In this document: one piece after another, positions 11,118 to 24,159 of the stretch
Numbering within the stretch: the stretch's first letter is position 1
How the letters are laid out: each line of letters starts with the position of its first letter
NCBI GenBank assembly: GCA_022578605.1
Contig: MU394073.1
Location: 434,001-498,000 of the forward strand
Source of the DNA: Camillea tinctor
Lineage: Eukaryota; Ascomycota; Sordariomycetes; Xylariales; Xylariaceae
DNA: 64,000 nucleotides
Direction of reading: 5' to 3'
Program-made: the position numbers and the translations under genes
The notes under the pieces: generated by a model
Seen by the model: the letters and a program-made list of their open reading frames with translations, nothing else
Told to the model about the DNA's origin: nothing
Databases searched by the model: none

Positions 11118-13011
11118 TTAATACTCCCCTACCCAGTTCGCATAGCCCGCCTCCCTCTTTATTCTCAGCATCCTCGCCTTGATCCCGACGTAGCCCACAA
11201 GACAGATGCCGACCACAAGGCCCAATGACATAAGTAGGATATTGACCGGGATGGGATCGCCGTGGAAGGTCTCGTGGAACAGAAAGTCAAGCCCACTCTG
11301 GCTGAAATTGAGCAGGCCAGACAGGCAGATGATGGTGCCGTAGACAGTGCCGAAGGTGCGGAAGCCGAACACTTTGGCGCTGTAGTCGCTGACGGCCGTG
11401 TAGTAGAAGGGCCGGTACAGGACGAAGAGACATATGTTCGCGTAGGCTGCCCACATGAACGGCAGAACGCCGAGAATGCCGATGGTGGTCGCGACGGAGA
11501 CGAGTACCGCGAGAACTGTAACGGTGTTGGTGTGGTCTAGGATGGTCCCGATGAAAGGTATTGAGATGATACCACCCACAGGAAGCGCCAAATCGAAGAA
11601 GTTGTTGATCTGTATGGCCTTGGACTTGGAGTGGAATATCGCCTGATACTGCGGACGGATGGTAGCCACGAAGTAGTTGATTCGCGTCATCTGGACGACA
11701 GTAAATAAGCAGATCAGCACGAACCAAGCCGAACGTATCTGCTCCAATGCCGTGTTGGCGTGCATTACGCCCCAGACGCCACTGTTCTCGTTCTTGCTTT
11801 CTTCCCGGCGAACCTTTTTATCAGCACTGTCGGAGCCTAGTAATTCCTGGATCTCATGTACGAGGTTTTCTCGCTGCTCGCGTCGCTCCTCACGGCGCTC
11901 CTCTCGCAGAAGAGCTGACTGTTCGTCTACTTGATCTTCAGCGCCCATGGCGTTCGATGATATGGACGAGTCGCTGGAAACGGGTGCCCCTATGTCGTGG
12001 ATCATTTCTCCCACAGTCTTATATGACTGCTTGGGTAGGACGGTGAACTGGAGAAAGAGAATAATCACAGGGACAACGAGATACACCAGGAAGAACTTTT
12101 GGTGTCCAAACGAACCCCCCGTGCTCTGGAATATGATACGGTACACGAGGAAAAGTGCACTAGAGGCATCTGTAAAAATAAGATTAGTAAATTTCCTAAG
12201 ATGTGTAAGATCCTCGATCTACCGTCACCTAGGTAGAGAAAGACAAACGGACCGAAAGCGCCCGTCAGTAGGGCCAGTATCAACCCGGAATGCTTCGGGA
12301 AGGCGTTCGAGAGCTGAAATGAGGAGATATAGGTGAACGGCCCACCCAGGGCAAGAAATAGGTAGCCTAAGAGGAAACCATCGATGGACATGCGCTTAGC
12401 AAAAGCCATGAGAAGGGCGCCGATTGTGAGGAACAGAGCGCCGAGGACACCGCATACCCGAGGGCCAAAGTGGTCCAAGATGGCGCCCACGGGCAAAGCA
12501 GCGACATTCGTAGCTACCGCAGCGACGGTGAACATGAGATTCAGGTGTATCTCGATACACGTGTCGTCGCCCTCGCAGATATCCCGATAAGCGCCCTCCA
12601 GCTTCAAGACGGGCTTCAACGCCGCGTAGCCAAATACGACACCCGCCGAGAGGAGACAGTAAAAAACCGTTACCGATATTTGAACTAATTACTGTTAAAA
12701 TTGACCCAAGTAGAGACAAGGGGGAGAAGGGGGAGAAAAGTTCTAAGAAGAAAAGGGGGGTGACAGGGGAGAGTTGGCAACTTACGAACTCGCTTCCACT
12801 GTGGTACTTCGAACGCGCCGACAGGCTGGCCCGGGTGATGGGAATCCTTCACGGTGGTGGGATCCCACGACTCGGGGAGCGGGTTAAAGCTGAGTCTCCG
12901 TGCCCTCACGGAGGCAGCAGTGGTGGACGAGACGGAGCCCCGGCGGGATCGTTGGCCGTCCGGCGGGATGCTCATAAAGGTCTCTAGGGACCCAACGCGA
13001 GGTAACGACAT
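11118..13011 (-). CDS. fmp42: Major facilitator superfamily transporter, Fmp42/SLC43-like
   Basis: A 579-residue MFS permease of the Fmp42-like group (related to SLC43 amino-acid transporters; substrate in fungi unknown). Exons 13011-12786, 12684-12223 and 12169-11118; introns 12685-12785 and 12170-12222 keep frame. The N-terminus is hydrophilic, about 75 residues, rich in Ser/Arg. Helices follow: the first begins at VTVFYCLLSAGVVFGYAAL, then an LDHFGPR motif typical of the MFS helix 2-3 loop. After helix 6 there is a long charged cytosolic loop with an alternating Arg/Glu stretch (REERREERREQREN). The C-terminal half ends with LGLVVGICLVGYVGI and a short basic tail. No defects seen. The symbol rests on memory of the family, not a search. 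Confidence 0.85.
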
Positions 13012-15889
13012 GATGAGAGGATGCCCGAGAGACTATCTTATTTATGCAAGAGGGAGGCGGCGAATCCTTCAACCACTTCGGGTGGCTCGGGGTGAGGGAG
13101 GAGGGATAAGTACTTATCCCATCCACCCAGACAGACGAAGCACTAACTTTACGATTACTCTCAGTGGGAAGAAACAAGTCAATTAAGAGCCAGTGATTTA
13201 ATATGATCTCTTTTTCAAGGGCCGGTTATATAATGGGAGGAGGACTTGGCCTAGAGAAGCAGCGTTCAGAGGGACCTTGTTGGAACTCGTGTTGCTTCTC
13301 AACAGAGTGACTGGAGAGTTTTCTTGGTGGAGAAAAGGGGGAAGCAAGTAAGCGACCAAATGAAGGCTTTGGTGTGTTTGATGTGAAGAGGGTGAGGGGC
13401 GTTGATGAAATTATTTATTATAGAAGGAGAGAGAAAAAGAGAAGATTATGTTATTTTAATATCTTTTTAAAAAGTTAACACCCACAGTATGTAAAGAAGG
13501 CGATGTATCACCGATATATATATATGACAAGTCGAAGTCGAGGGACGGAGAGGAACGGAGTAAAATATCTATGACTGATAGACACTGAACATACCACACA
13601 CATATATAGTTACCTACCTGATCTAAGGGATGCATCTACTTATGACTAGGTTAGCAGGTAGCTAGAAAAGAATAAGTCTAGGTTGAGTTAAAACAGAAGT
13701 GGATAGACGCAACCAGGCCAATAGATGATGCAATGAAGCCCCTCGAGTTTTTTTTTTTTTTATCTCTTAAAGGAATGGTTCAAGGTTGAACTGAACTAAA
13801 CTGAACTCAACATGAGAGTTGAATAGTCCGCGTGATCGTGATCGTGGGTCGGGCGGGGGATGGGGTTGCACTTATGCATTTAGTGGTATTATTGGAGAAA
13901 ACCCCCCTTTCTGCAGCAGCAGCAGCAACAAAAATTGCTCGCCTAAATGCACACTTATATGTACCCCAAAAACACCTTGGCATGTAACAAGTTCAGCGCT
14001 AGATACCCCGCAGTATGTTCGGTTTTCCCCCTACCCTTTAGCCCCATTGTCTTCCCGCAACTTCCAAACCCAGCCTCATTCTATCTCATTGGTTAGAGGT
14101 ATATTCTTCTTACCAAATAATAATAGAAGGATCAACTCGCGTCGTGTCACATAGCAAAGTCTCTGCATACACATTCAAACCAACGAAACTACCTAAGCAG
14201 CAGCTAAGGTTCATGACAGAAAGCATGTTGGAAGCGACGGAATGGTAGCACAGGCAGGGAGGAAACGGTTCGGGTTCTGTAGCCGCATTTCCTATAAGTG
14301 AAGTCCTACGCTACCTACCTATCTTCCTTATAGCATATGCATTATACCGATCCTTTAGAGTCCATATGTTTATTAAACCCCCTTCACTGCGAGCTGAAGA
14401 CGGACGAGGTCGAGGGTACTCTAGCTTCATAATCTAGCTCAATAACCTCCCGGAGGAGGCCGCCGGGCTTGGTTGTCCGAGACCGCCCCAAAGTTGCCTC
14501 ATCTGTCTACCTAAGACAAACCATCCGTCTCGGAGAAAAAAAAAAAAGGAAGAAAATTTTTGAACTAAATGAACACTCACGAGGACGCCTTATCCAAACG
14601 AAGAAAAAAAAAGAATCTAGATCTGAAGAAAAAAATCTTCACAGGGTAGAGAGATAGCGGTGGCAAGATATTCTGCGATCAGCTATACCGCCTAGGTACT
14701 AGCTAGGAAGGTAGGCATCTTGATCTATCCATCTCCCTCGCCTATCTCCGCGTCGCTTAGCAGTAACCTCGTCGGTAAACCCATAACCTATATGTATCAT
14801 AAAGGTGGGTGTGAATAAATTTGAAGTATTATAATGAATTGATGAGCTCACAGTGGCATTGTCTCAAGCCAGTACCGGTAGAAAAGATCTGCGATCCTCT
14901 CGATTTCCGGATAGTTGCTACGATAGCTCTTTTCTCAATAGCTTGGCCATGTGCCCAGAAAGTGCTGTGGTAAAACCACTGCATATCAAACCCCCGCGGA
15001 AGGGGGGGGGAAGAAAAAGGGGGGGGGATAGCCAAACCTTGCATCTTGTAAGGCGAATAAATATAATCAAATACGTGAATACGTAATAGAACTCATCATA
15101 AGCAATGCATATGCACACGACACACGATTTCAAGGTGGATCAGATTCATATATAGTTTCGATTGACTAACATCAGATTTCAACGCGGATAAGACAAGATA
15201 GCTTTTGCAAACATAACGGTTGCGCTACAGCGCAGGAAAAATAAAAGACACCCGTCTTTCAACCCCAAATAGATCACAACGTGCTCCCATCTCGTACCAC
15301 AGTATTGACCATGTATCTTGATAGCTGAACGACGTTGGTATGTGGCCTATACCAATCTCCCGCGACCGGCGATATATTTGGCCCAAACCCTTATATACTC
15401 CAAGCGCACCAAGGATTGTTGAATGTCGAACTTATTCGTAGCCTCAGTTTGAGAAGTCGATTCTAAGTTCGATGGTCTTGAAATTGATATGGTGTCTCGG
15501 GACCCTGCTAATAGGTGATTTTGGTAGGTATTGTCTATTCACAGGAGAGGTAGGGTCAACGATCGTTTCGGGGGAGGGGATCGAAAGGCTAAAAGAGCAG
15601 TACCGCCAACTCCATTTCAACTATCAGAGGACAAAGCCACCACCTTGGCCCTATGCACACTCTATACCATGGTGGCCGAAACTGTAAACCAGTCCTCCAC
15701 TATAATCCACCTGCCAAACCACAAATATACACAATAAAAATTAGATTCGTCACGCCATCAGTGCATGTGAGCCCTCTCGTGAGATAGTGCCACGGTGAAG
15801 CAAACAGATGGCAAGATGTGTATCCATCAGAAAACAAAGAAGAACGTTTTATAACTGAAATATGAAATCCCCATTCGTCAAATCAAAAA
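13012..15889. other. Intergenic, 2.9 kb, no gene seen
   Basis: The upstream region of the MFS gene (-) faces the 3' end of the SUN gene. It contains homopolymer tracts (T run near 13749-13760, A run near 14537-14547, G run near 15003-15009) and many TACCTA/TAGGTA words. Open frames such as 13819-14154 and 15472-15737 have no motifs or intron support and were not called. Confidence 0.55.
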
Positions 15890-17225
15890 TTAAGCCTTGG
15901 AGAGGGTGATCACGGCTGAACCACCATCGCTGAGACCGGTCTGTGATAATGTTAGCAAGCTGATTGTTAACCAACCACATGGGTCTTCTATGACTTACTG
16001 TGCATCCCGCGTCGCTGACGGCGAAACCCTCGCCAACGTGGTAGTAACATTCCGAGGTGATATCACCACTGATGTCGATGTTGTAGTCCAATTTAGCGCT
16101 GGAGACGGCACTGTTGGGGAAGATAGATAGGTACGTAATGCCGTCCGCGGACTTGCCGGCACCCACCACAATAGGTGCCTTGTCACCACATCCATCAGGG
16201 TCGTTCGCGCAGACCCACTGGCAACCCTCCTCAGCCGAGACACCGGCCTTGTTGACATAGTACTGTAGAGTAGTCTTCTTGCCCTCCCAGACGTAATAAT
16301 TGGCCGATTCGACGTTGGCCAGTTGTCTCGTGCTACCACCATCAATGCCAAGGGGAATGACCATGTTTTCGGTGCCGGGGTAATCAGTACGGCAGAAGGA
16401 AGTAACATCGCTCATCTTGTTGTTAATGGTGATGCCCTCAACACCCTTCTCACAAAGCTTCTTGGTGACATCTCCTCGAGTCAATTCGAGGTAACCGTCA
16501 GAGTTGCAGTACAGTCCACCAATTGACTGACCAGTGGCTCCTTGGGCCGAGGGCCACTGGGATTTGACGTAGCCCTCGGGGCAGGCGTAAGAGTAGAAGC
16601 CGCTGCTTCCAAAGATCATAGTGCTAACGTAAGTCTCGATGTAGTCAATAACAGAGTCGCCCAGGGAGAACTTGGGGGTAATCTGGATTCCACTGTATCC
16701 ACCATATCCGAGGTAGTCCAGAGCCACGGCACCATAGTCCGAGGGGAACTGCGAGCACTTGATCTCTCCATCAGGGAAGTCGGCATCAATTCCAGTGGCT
16801 CCTGTGCTGTAGCTGGAGCTAGAGCTGGAAGAGGCAGCCGCGACTGAGTAAGTAGAAGTCGCAGGGACAACCGAGGAAGAAGAGGCGCTAGTGGACAGCT
16901 GCAGGAACACTCCATCATCTTTCGAGGAGCTGCTGGTGGTGGCAGCAGGGGCAGGAGGAGGAGTGAAGGTGGGCGTGGTCTCGCCGACAACAACATAGAG
17001 GCCACGGTCTAGGCCAGCGGAGGCTTCCTCAGGGCTCACCGACTTGTCACCAAGAACATACTGAGTGACAGTGGCGGCAACATAAGTAGTCTCAACTTCG
17101 CGCTTCTCGACAGGGGAGTCGGCGTGCTTCTTGTGAAGATGCTGATGAGCATGGCGATGGGGCTGGGCAGCAGCGCTTGTGGCAACTGATGCCGCAACGG
17201 CAAGATTTACTATCGAGGCCTTCAT
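15890..17225 (-). CDS. SUN-family (GH132) secreted cell-wall protein
   Basis: A 425-residue SUN-family protein (Sim1/Uth1/Nca3 group) acting in cell-wall remodelling and septation; members have been linked to beta-glucan binding or hydrolysis. Exons 17225-15999 and 15940-15890; intron 15941-15998 (GTAAGT) joins to give the Cys-Thr-Thr-Gly junction and a short final exon ending SAVITLSKA. The ATG at 17223-17225 starts a signal peptide (MKASIVNLAVAASVATSAAA), then a His-rich pro-region, a Ser/Thr/Pro-rich linker (about residues 80-150) and the SUN domain from CSQFPSDYGAVALDYLGYGG to the end. That domain has regularly placed cysteines (SYACPEG, GLYCNSDG, CQWVCANDPDGCG, SECYYHVGEG). No transmembrane or GPI signal is obvious. 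Looks intact. Confidence 0.93.
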
Positions 17226-20200
17226 GATCTTAGATAGCACCCAATAACCACAGTTGATAGTTTTCAGGTTTTCTAGATATTAATACTAGGGGTGGCACAG
17301 TTTGATGTCGCACTTCTGGGCAAGTTCATTGTTAGCAGTGATACTCAATAGTGAAGAGGGAAGGGCATTTTTGTCTCCTCGACAAAGGACCTCGGGACTT
17401 GACAAGGCGGCAAAGCAAAGGATGCGCCTAGCACTCGAGGCGCATGATAGACATGTTTTTATACAAATATCTCTTTGTACAAGATCGAGACCACCGTAGA
17501 AGTGAATAATATCACGGCGGTATTAGGTAGTGTGAATATTCGTTCTTACCTGCTTATTAGTTCAAGCAACTTTGCGACGCCTCAGAAGGGTGAGATTAGA
17601 TGCCGGGTCGAGTCTGCTTGTCGCAAAGTGAATATCTTCAATACCGTTGAGGTAAGGTAGGTGTAGATAGATAGTGTTCTTGTTTCTCTCGTTGAGATGT
17701 AGTGAGCGTGTATAGTCGCAGTCCCAAATGAATGTAATCGAGAGTGATGACTCTCAGTTGGATGGGGAGAACGATGCAGTAACGAAGGTGAAGAGAGAAG
17801 AGAAAATGTAACGAACGTGGGCGACAAGGGAGAAAAGAAGGCGAGGAGGTTTGTTTGCTGGCGTAGGGAAGAAGGGGAAAGCACGCCTAGGTAAGGACTG
17901 CGGGAGAGGCAGGTGATACCAACAGTGCATGGCTTCACACTCATACGTACGCAGGTACCTGGGTTACATGTCCACCCAGGGCAAAGGGCTACAGGCTAAC
18001 GGCAAGCACCCCTAAATTAGAGGTTACATCCAATGAGAGAGCAGGATCTTGGCCAAAAGAGGCTACAGCTAGAATGGGTAGTCCGTCCCCAGGTACTATA
18101 AGGTACCTGCTATAGGACCGGTAGGTAGGTGGGTCGATGCAACTAACTACCGCATGTTCTCTGCAAGGTACCAGGGACAGCAGATCGCGCTATTTTCGCA
18201 CTTGGCCAGGTTATCACCAACATGGTAAGATTTATTTAGCCAATCCTCAGCCGTCTCAGAGACCATCGATGCCCGCAAAGGGGAAGCACTTGCGCTACCA
18301 CCCTTAATTCTGTTCTGCCCAGGTGATTCCTAACCCCTATTTCGAATTTTCGATTTCGATTTCGATGTCAAGCATAGCAGTGAAGTGCATTGCATCGAGG
18401 TAACTTAGGTAAGTTTGGTAACTCTTTTTTTTTTTTTTGTATTCAATGATTCTTACCAGAGTAGAAAAGCAAAACACTCCCTCCTCCGTAGTTGTTTCTC
18501 TGCCGACCGATAAGAATCTAAGGGGGGAGGCCCTACATGCCATTTCTTAGTGAGTGTACTGGATTCCTAAACAGAACCGAGGACTGAGTATTTGATGCAT
18601 TGATCTCCCCCGTCTTGTTTCCCTCTTCCTCCCCCTTGTAGGCTTGTAACATCTACGGTGCGAGTCTACCGCTAGTCCGGCGACGATAGCAAATCATCGC
18701 CATAGGCGACAGGCCGTCAATTCGTCACGACTCGTCGACTTAGACGAACTCTTTGATTTGCGTTTTGGCACCACTCTATTTATTTTTTTTGTGTCGTATA
18801 ACTGTACACTACTACTTAGTACGGTAGAAGTTGGTTAGGGGGTGGGTAAGTTTAGCGCCTCGAACCAAGGCCAACATTGAGGGTTCAGATTCAAGTTCAA
18901 GAAATAGTCGAAATGAATGACACGATGGCATCTAGGTTAAAAACTAGATTGATGGATTAGTACACTAGGCGGCACCATCCTCCAGGAAAACTACCTAAGA
19001 GATTGTAGCAGGGGGCTTGTTGCCCCCCTAAGAGGTGACCCTCCGATGTTGTCCAGGCTCTCGGCGAAAGAGATGCTAAGCTGTGCTTACGACCGGTTTT
19101 TCTCTTTTGAATGCTGGGCGGCGTGTCTACGCCCCGAATGTTTAATTGCTGTAATTTCGGTATTAGCCCCCCCTTTAGACCTGCGATTTTTTGTGTTTGG
19201 CTGTATCTACAACTAGTTCTTATGTCTCTCTTTCTCTCCTTCAGAATCGAGTTGTAAGCATCTTATCATTCCCAGCTAAGATCGAGTTTATCACCGATGA
19301 TCTTCATTTTCTATTGTCTATTGCGCACGCAAGAAGTGGTGGGGGTAGGGGCCAGCACATCTTACATGCTTACTCGCTATAACCACTACGATGTATGTAC
19401 AGTAGACTATATATACTATATACTCTATCTACATCTAGGTACTACACTACTCTATTCAATGACAGTGTGAACACGCTCCCATATCACGCATATGCATATC
19501 ATCCCTGACAAGGTGAACAGGGTTCTTGGCCCGTGGCGGCGGAGGTCAAGACAGCAGAAAGGAAAGGACTCGGCCAGTAAAGCTACACTAGATTTAGTTG
19601 AGTTGCTAAAGTAGGTAGGTGGGTACGTGGGGCTAGTCACTGTGGTCAGTGCCCTCCGGACCTCACAGATGTTGCTTTAAGCAGCATCGGTTACAAAGCT
19701 TGGCAGGTCCCAAATGCTCCTTCTGCTTCATCAAGCATCATTTCAGGTTTACATCGGTTTACATCAGCCTGTTCTCCATAAAACAAGACTTTTCGCTTAA
19801 CTCTTTCCAGTCCACCTGAAATTAACATGAACGATAAAATGAGCGATGACGAATAACACCAGATTTCTAGATCTTTTTATAACCACTTCTCTGGCTACCC
19901 AATAGGAACCACGAGAGCCAGTCGATTAGACAATGCCAATAGGTAGATAATCGAACGACAGTCAACATGCGCATCATTGGTAAGAAGTAAGAAAACCCCC
20001 GTCCAAGACAACCAATATGACAAAAATGGAGGTTTTACATGCCAACAACATCTTGCACCAAATTGGCATCTACTCCAAGACAATAACAATAACAATAACC
20101 ATAACACTAATAATAATAACAAGTTCTACACTATACACTACACCGCGCGCTTAAGCATACCAACCCAATACATCAGATCCTCCCCCCATGTAAGTCTATG

Positions 20201-20650
20201 CACATATAAATTACACTACACAGCCATCCTAGAATGCGACGCACACATTATAGTCGGGTGCTATCTCACTCATCACCAGCACCGCACGGGGATCCTGATA
20301 GGTTCCTCCCATCCTTGCAATTACCACAAATCCACCTGGGGTAGAAGGACGTAGTGGAGGCAGAAAGACGAGTTGACGCCATAATAAAATTAATAGCATT
20401 CATTCACCTATGATTGGCGAATTTTTTATTTTATTTTTATTGGTATTTTTATCTTTTTCTTTACTTTTTTTTTTTGGATTTTATTTTATATCGGATTTTC
20501 TCCTAACTTTATGCTTCAGTCACCACACACACGTTCTCAATTAGCCTAGGTTATGTTAAAGAATATATCCTCGAAAAACTTAATAAATAAATAAATAGTT
20601 ATCAGAGACTAATACATATGTATGTACTCTCAAACACCCACAACTTTCAT
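17226..20650. other. Gene-poor intergenic region, first part
   Basis: Upstream of the SUN gene. It contains pyrimidine/purine tracts, a T13 run near 18424-18438, a short TTCGAT tandem near 18352-18365 and a CAATAA-type tract near 20083-20100. I find no open frame with a recognisable domain on either strand, and no rRNA or tRNA. Confidence 0.55.
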
Positions 20651-23600
20651 TGGGTGGTCGATCCAGCCTGGCAATAAAAAAGAGTAGGATAGGAATGGTA
20701 ATGACGACAATTTACGATTATGCTAATGTCCCCATATGTCCGTCCGCTTGTGATCATCTACGTATGGGGTTTCCGTGCGAAAGGATTTGCTCCGCTCAGC
20801 TTCAAAATCCCCCTTCAGCCTTAGATTTGTGGTCCCTGACGATCATCGTTGATCTGAGGGGGGAGGGAGAGATGCCGCTCTGTCGCTATTTTAGCGGAGC
20901 CCTCCTCTAAATAGATGCAAACTTTACAAAGAACGGATCATCGGATCATAATGAAAGCCAAGCCAAAACATTCGCGTAGTAATGTTTAGGTATGCGGGTT
21001 GGTGAGTATATAAATATTCCTTGGATTGCTCTTTTCCAAAAACTCATTCCCCTCCTCCCTACCCAAGGCACGATATCAAATAGTTATTTACAAGCATACG
21101 CGTTCATCATTCGCTAGTGACTTGTGAGGCATTTTAACCACTACCAATACCCACTGGTTACGCGTTATCATTCGACTACGACACCGTTGAATTTACTATA
21201 ATTTAGATGCTGACGACTATGTTAGACTGAGCCACCATATCAATGTGAAGCCCCTGTCGAATATCGGTCAATTGTGCGAGTAGAACAGCAATTTATTAAC
21301 TGTAGACTGCCGAAACCTTGCAACCTACCTTCCCCAGTAAGACTGCGTTTAGATACGGCACCGTGCACCTGCGAGACTATCGTCGAGTTTAGGGGCTGCT
21401 TGCGAATGGGGAGTCACAAACGCACAATGCATCACAGAGTAGGTATACCGCAGCAGCAGGCAAGGCCGTAGGTATGCCATCTTTCCTAGACGTCGTACCA
21501 CGGCTTCGCCGTTGAACTATTTAGTTCTATCTGCTGAGTACATAAGTCTCAAATCACCATATCATAAATTATGTGATTCCCAGAGCGCCGCCCAAGCCGG
21601 CACGTCTTGCCCCTCACTTACCAGCCTAGCAGTGGTACGTAGTGACTAACACGGGAGATGATTACAGCAGCCTCGTTAGAAGGCAAACATGGCCAGTTGC
21701 ACCGTCTCGAAGGTTGCGGATGCTGTGACCAACCGAGGTATCGTAACTTGCAGTGACGATGTAGTGATCCCAGTTCAAACACTTGGATCGACCTTGACCA
21801 ATACATTGCAGATAAAATATTTCTTTTATGATTCACAAGTTCCAAAGCGTCCCTATGAATCATGTTTTCACTGGTCAGCCAGCCCCCAGTGCAAATGGGG
21901 GAGTGGTTGAGTTGGACGGCGGTAAAAAGCTATAGGGGAGAAGAAGGATTACAACGCAAATCAGTATGCTAGCCGGCATTGTGCAAATATATTCATGTCG
22001 GTTCGTAGCGTATATGTGTGCTTCTAATTGTGTCTACATCATGCGTCACAAGGGTCCTAGCGAAAACTTAGATGGTCACTGTGATGTTCCAATGTGTGAA
22101 AACTAGAACTACAACTAATTACATCGGTGCTGGTGTATATACATAAGAACACTCTCTCCGTACCATGTATCTTCTAGCCTACGGACCCTGACGTCATGAT
22201 ACAATAAATCATCACGTTCCAGAAGGAGGTTTTGTGGTAATACGTATAATACATAATTAGAAGACATTGACGAGTCGGTCTTTGGGAAGCTTTTGCTTTC
22301 TGGCTCAACGAGTTAGCTTGAAACCAGTCCGTGACATAACTGCTATGAATGCATACTATTTTCAAAGGGGAGGAAAGCAAAAAATCGAAGAGAGGGAATC
22401 AGTCGGACTTCTCAGTTTTATGTTAACTCGTTAGGGATTCCCTTTGGAACCTTATACTATACGAGGTATATTAATACAGTGGGTGCTTGTAACATGTCCT
22501 CTTCAACTGCCACTGCCTGAACTTAAGCTATAGGTGAACTTACATATATAGATGACGACATACGAACCGTATATTTTTAACGACTTATTTATACTATGTG
22601 GCATAGCACAGGGCTAAAATCATATCTTCCGTTACGTGACTCAGTCTAAATACTTCATACGGTTCCATACGTTTCGTTGTAGCATTCATCAATACCACAT
22701 ACATGTTGATGCTTCGCGGTGCTAATGGGTTCGATGCTACGATACCTAAATTGATGGTGTTCGAGTCGAAACTTAGTCTCTCTCAACAGCGTCGACCCTC
22801 TCGTGAATGTTGCCTCTGGCGAAATGGGGAACCCATTTTTACTAACAAAACGTATAGCTTCTAGCTCTTACACAACGGCATAAATGAATACCAAATAGTT
22901 ATAACCAGCAAAGGACCGAGAATTCCAAATCAAAGCCCCGTATCCTACACAGTTAATAACGTAGAAGTACCGTCCGTTCTATCGATACACTGCAACAAGC
23001 ACTTTAGTCTCATGTCTAGAAGAGAGTAGGTAACAACTCGTAGTGGTTAGATGTGGGACAAAGGTCTTGCACGAGCAACAACTAATCAAGAGATTTTGCC
23101 TTTGTCATTGTGTAGACCTCAGTATCTGTTGTTAGCTGTTAACCATAACTACCTACATGCTCCCTTTCCCTCCTAATAGCAAGTGACCGCTGACACGGCT
23201 ACGGCTCTGCCGATTTGCTTGTGGGCAATTTGAACTCCAACCCCAACCCTAATCACATCTCTATGTTATGGTACATGTGCCTCGTAGAAATCATTGCCAT
23301 TCATTTGCGGCAGCGGATCAGCCCCGAGATGCCTCTCGTCCGTTTGTTGTATTATTCTCCTCGAATACCGTGATTGAAAAGATATCGCGTGTCAACTTTT
23401 TCATGTCAACTATGTTCTTTTGTGTGTGCTTTCGAGTGCCATACCTTGACGGAGTATCTACCTGGATATTTTCGGTCCAGCTCACGCTTCAGATCCGATG
23501 AGTTTATTTGTGATGTGAAGATGGACATGTTCTTCTGTATAGATTCTGAGCCGACTTGGCCTCCTGTAGCTTTGCGGGAGGAATTCATCTAGAAACTTCC

Positions 23601-24159
23601 TGAGCAGTGCTTTCAGATAAGAATGTGCGGATAGGAGCTAAGGTATGGATTGTAGACAAGAATTCATCATTGTAAATCTGTATTTAAAGATCTTTTCATT
23701 GCCATACACCTTGCTGACTCGGTAAACTATTTTTTAGTATACAAGGTCACATGCTCTTTATGATAAATTTTAAAAACAAGACCTAAATCTAACATACCAT
23801 GATCATGTGGTTAATGTCACGAGGGAGCAAGCGAGTTTTTAGGTAACCAATACGTCGTTGAGCGAGGAACCTAGACTACAACTACGGGTGTCACTGTTAT
23901 CTATATTCAGGAACTCTGTTTGTTCCTTCTTAACCCCTGGCGCTAATGCTGGCGATTTATTCCACTGGGTAGGAAAATGTGATGTGATGCAGAAAACCGG
24001 CAAGTTGTTTTCACATGAAATGATGGATAATTCATGTCTGTGCCGTGGGAAAGGATTTTGCATTTAATTTTTTCCCAAACGTTGCAGTATGCAAACCTTT
24101 CTAGAGAATAAGTGTTTACCTGTACAAAAAGGGGAAACCAACTTAGTGCCCAATGACTA
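20651..24159. other. Gene-poor intergenic region, second part
   Basis: About 3.5 kb downstream of the P450 gene. Open frames are all under 90 codons and show no motifs. Moderately AT-rich. No gene, RNA or mobile element is recognised. Confidence 0.55.

Noticed and set aside
20650..20910. 86-codon open frame in the gene-poor region
   Set aside because: No domain, signal peptide or codon bias to support it.
23236..23256. CCAACCCCAACCCTAA telomere-like string
   Set aside because: Two or three irregular units in interior sequence; not a telomere array.
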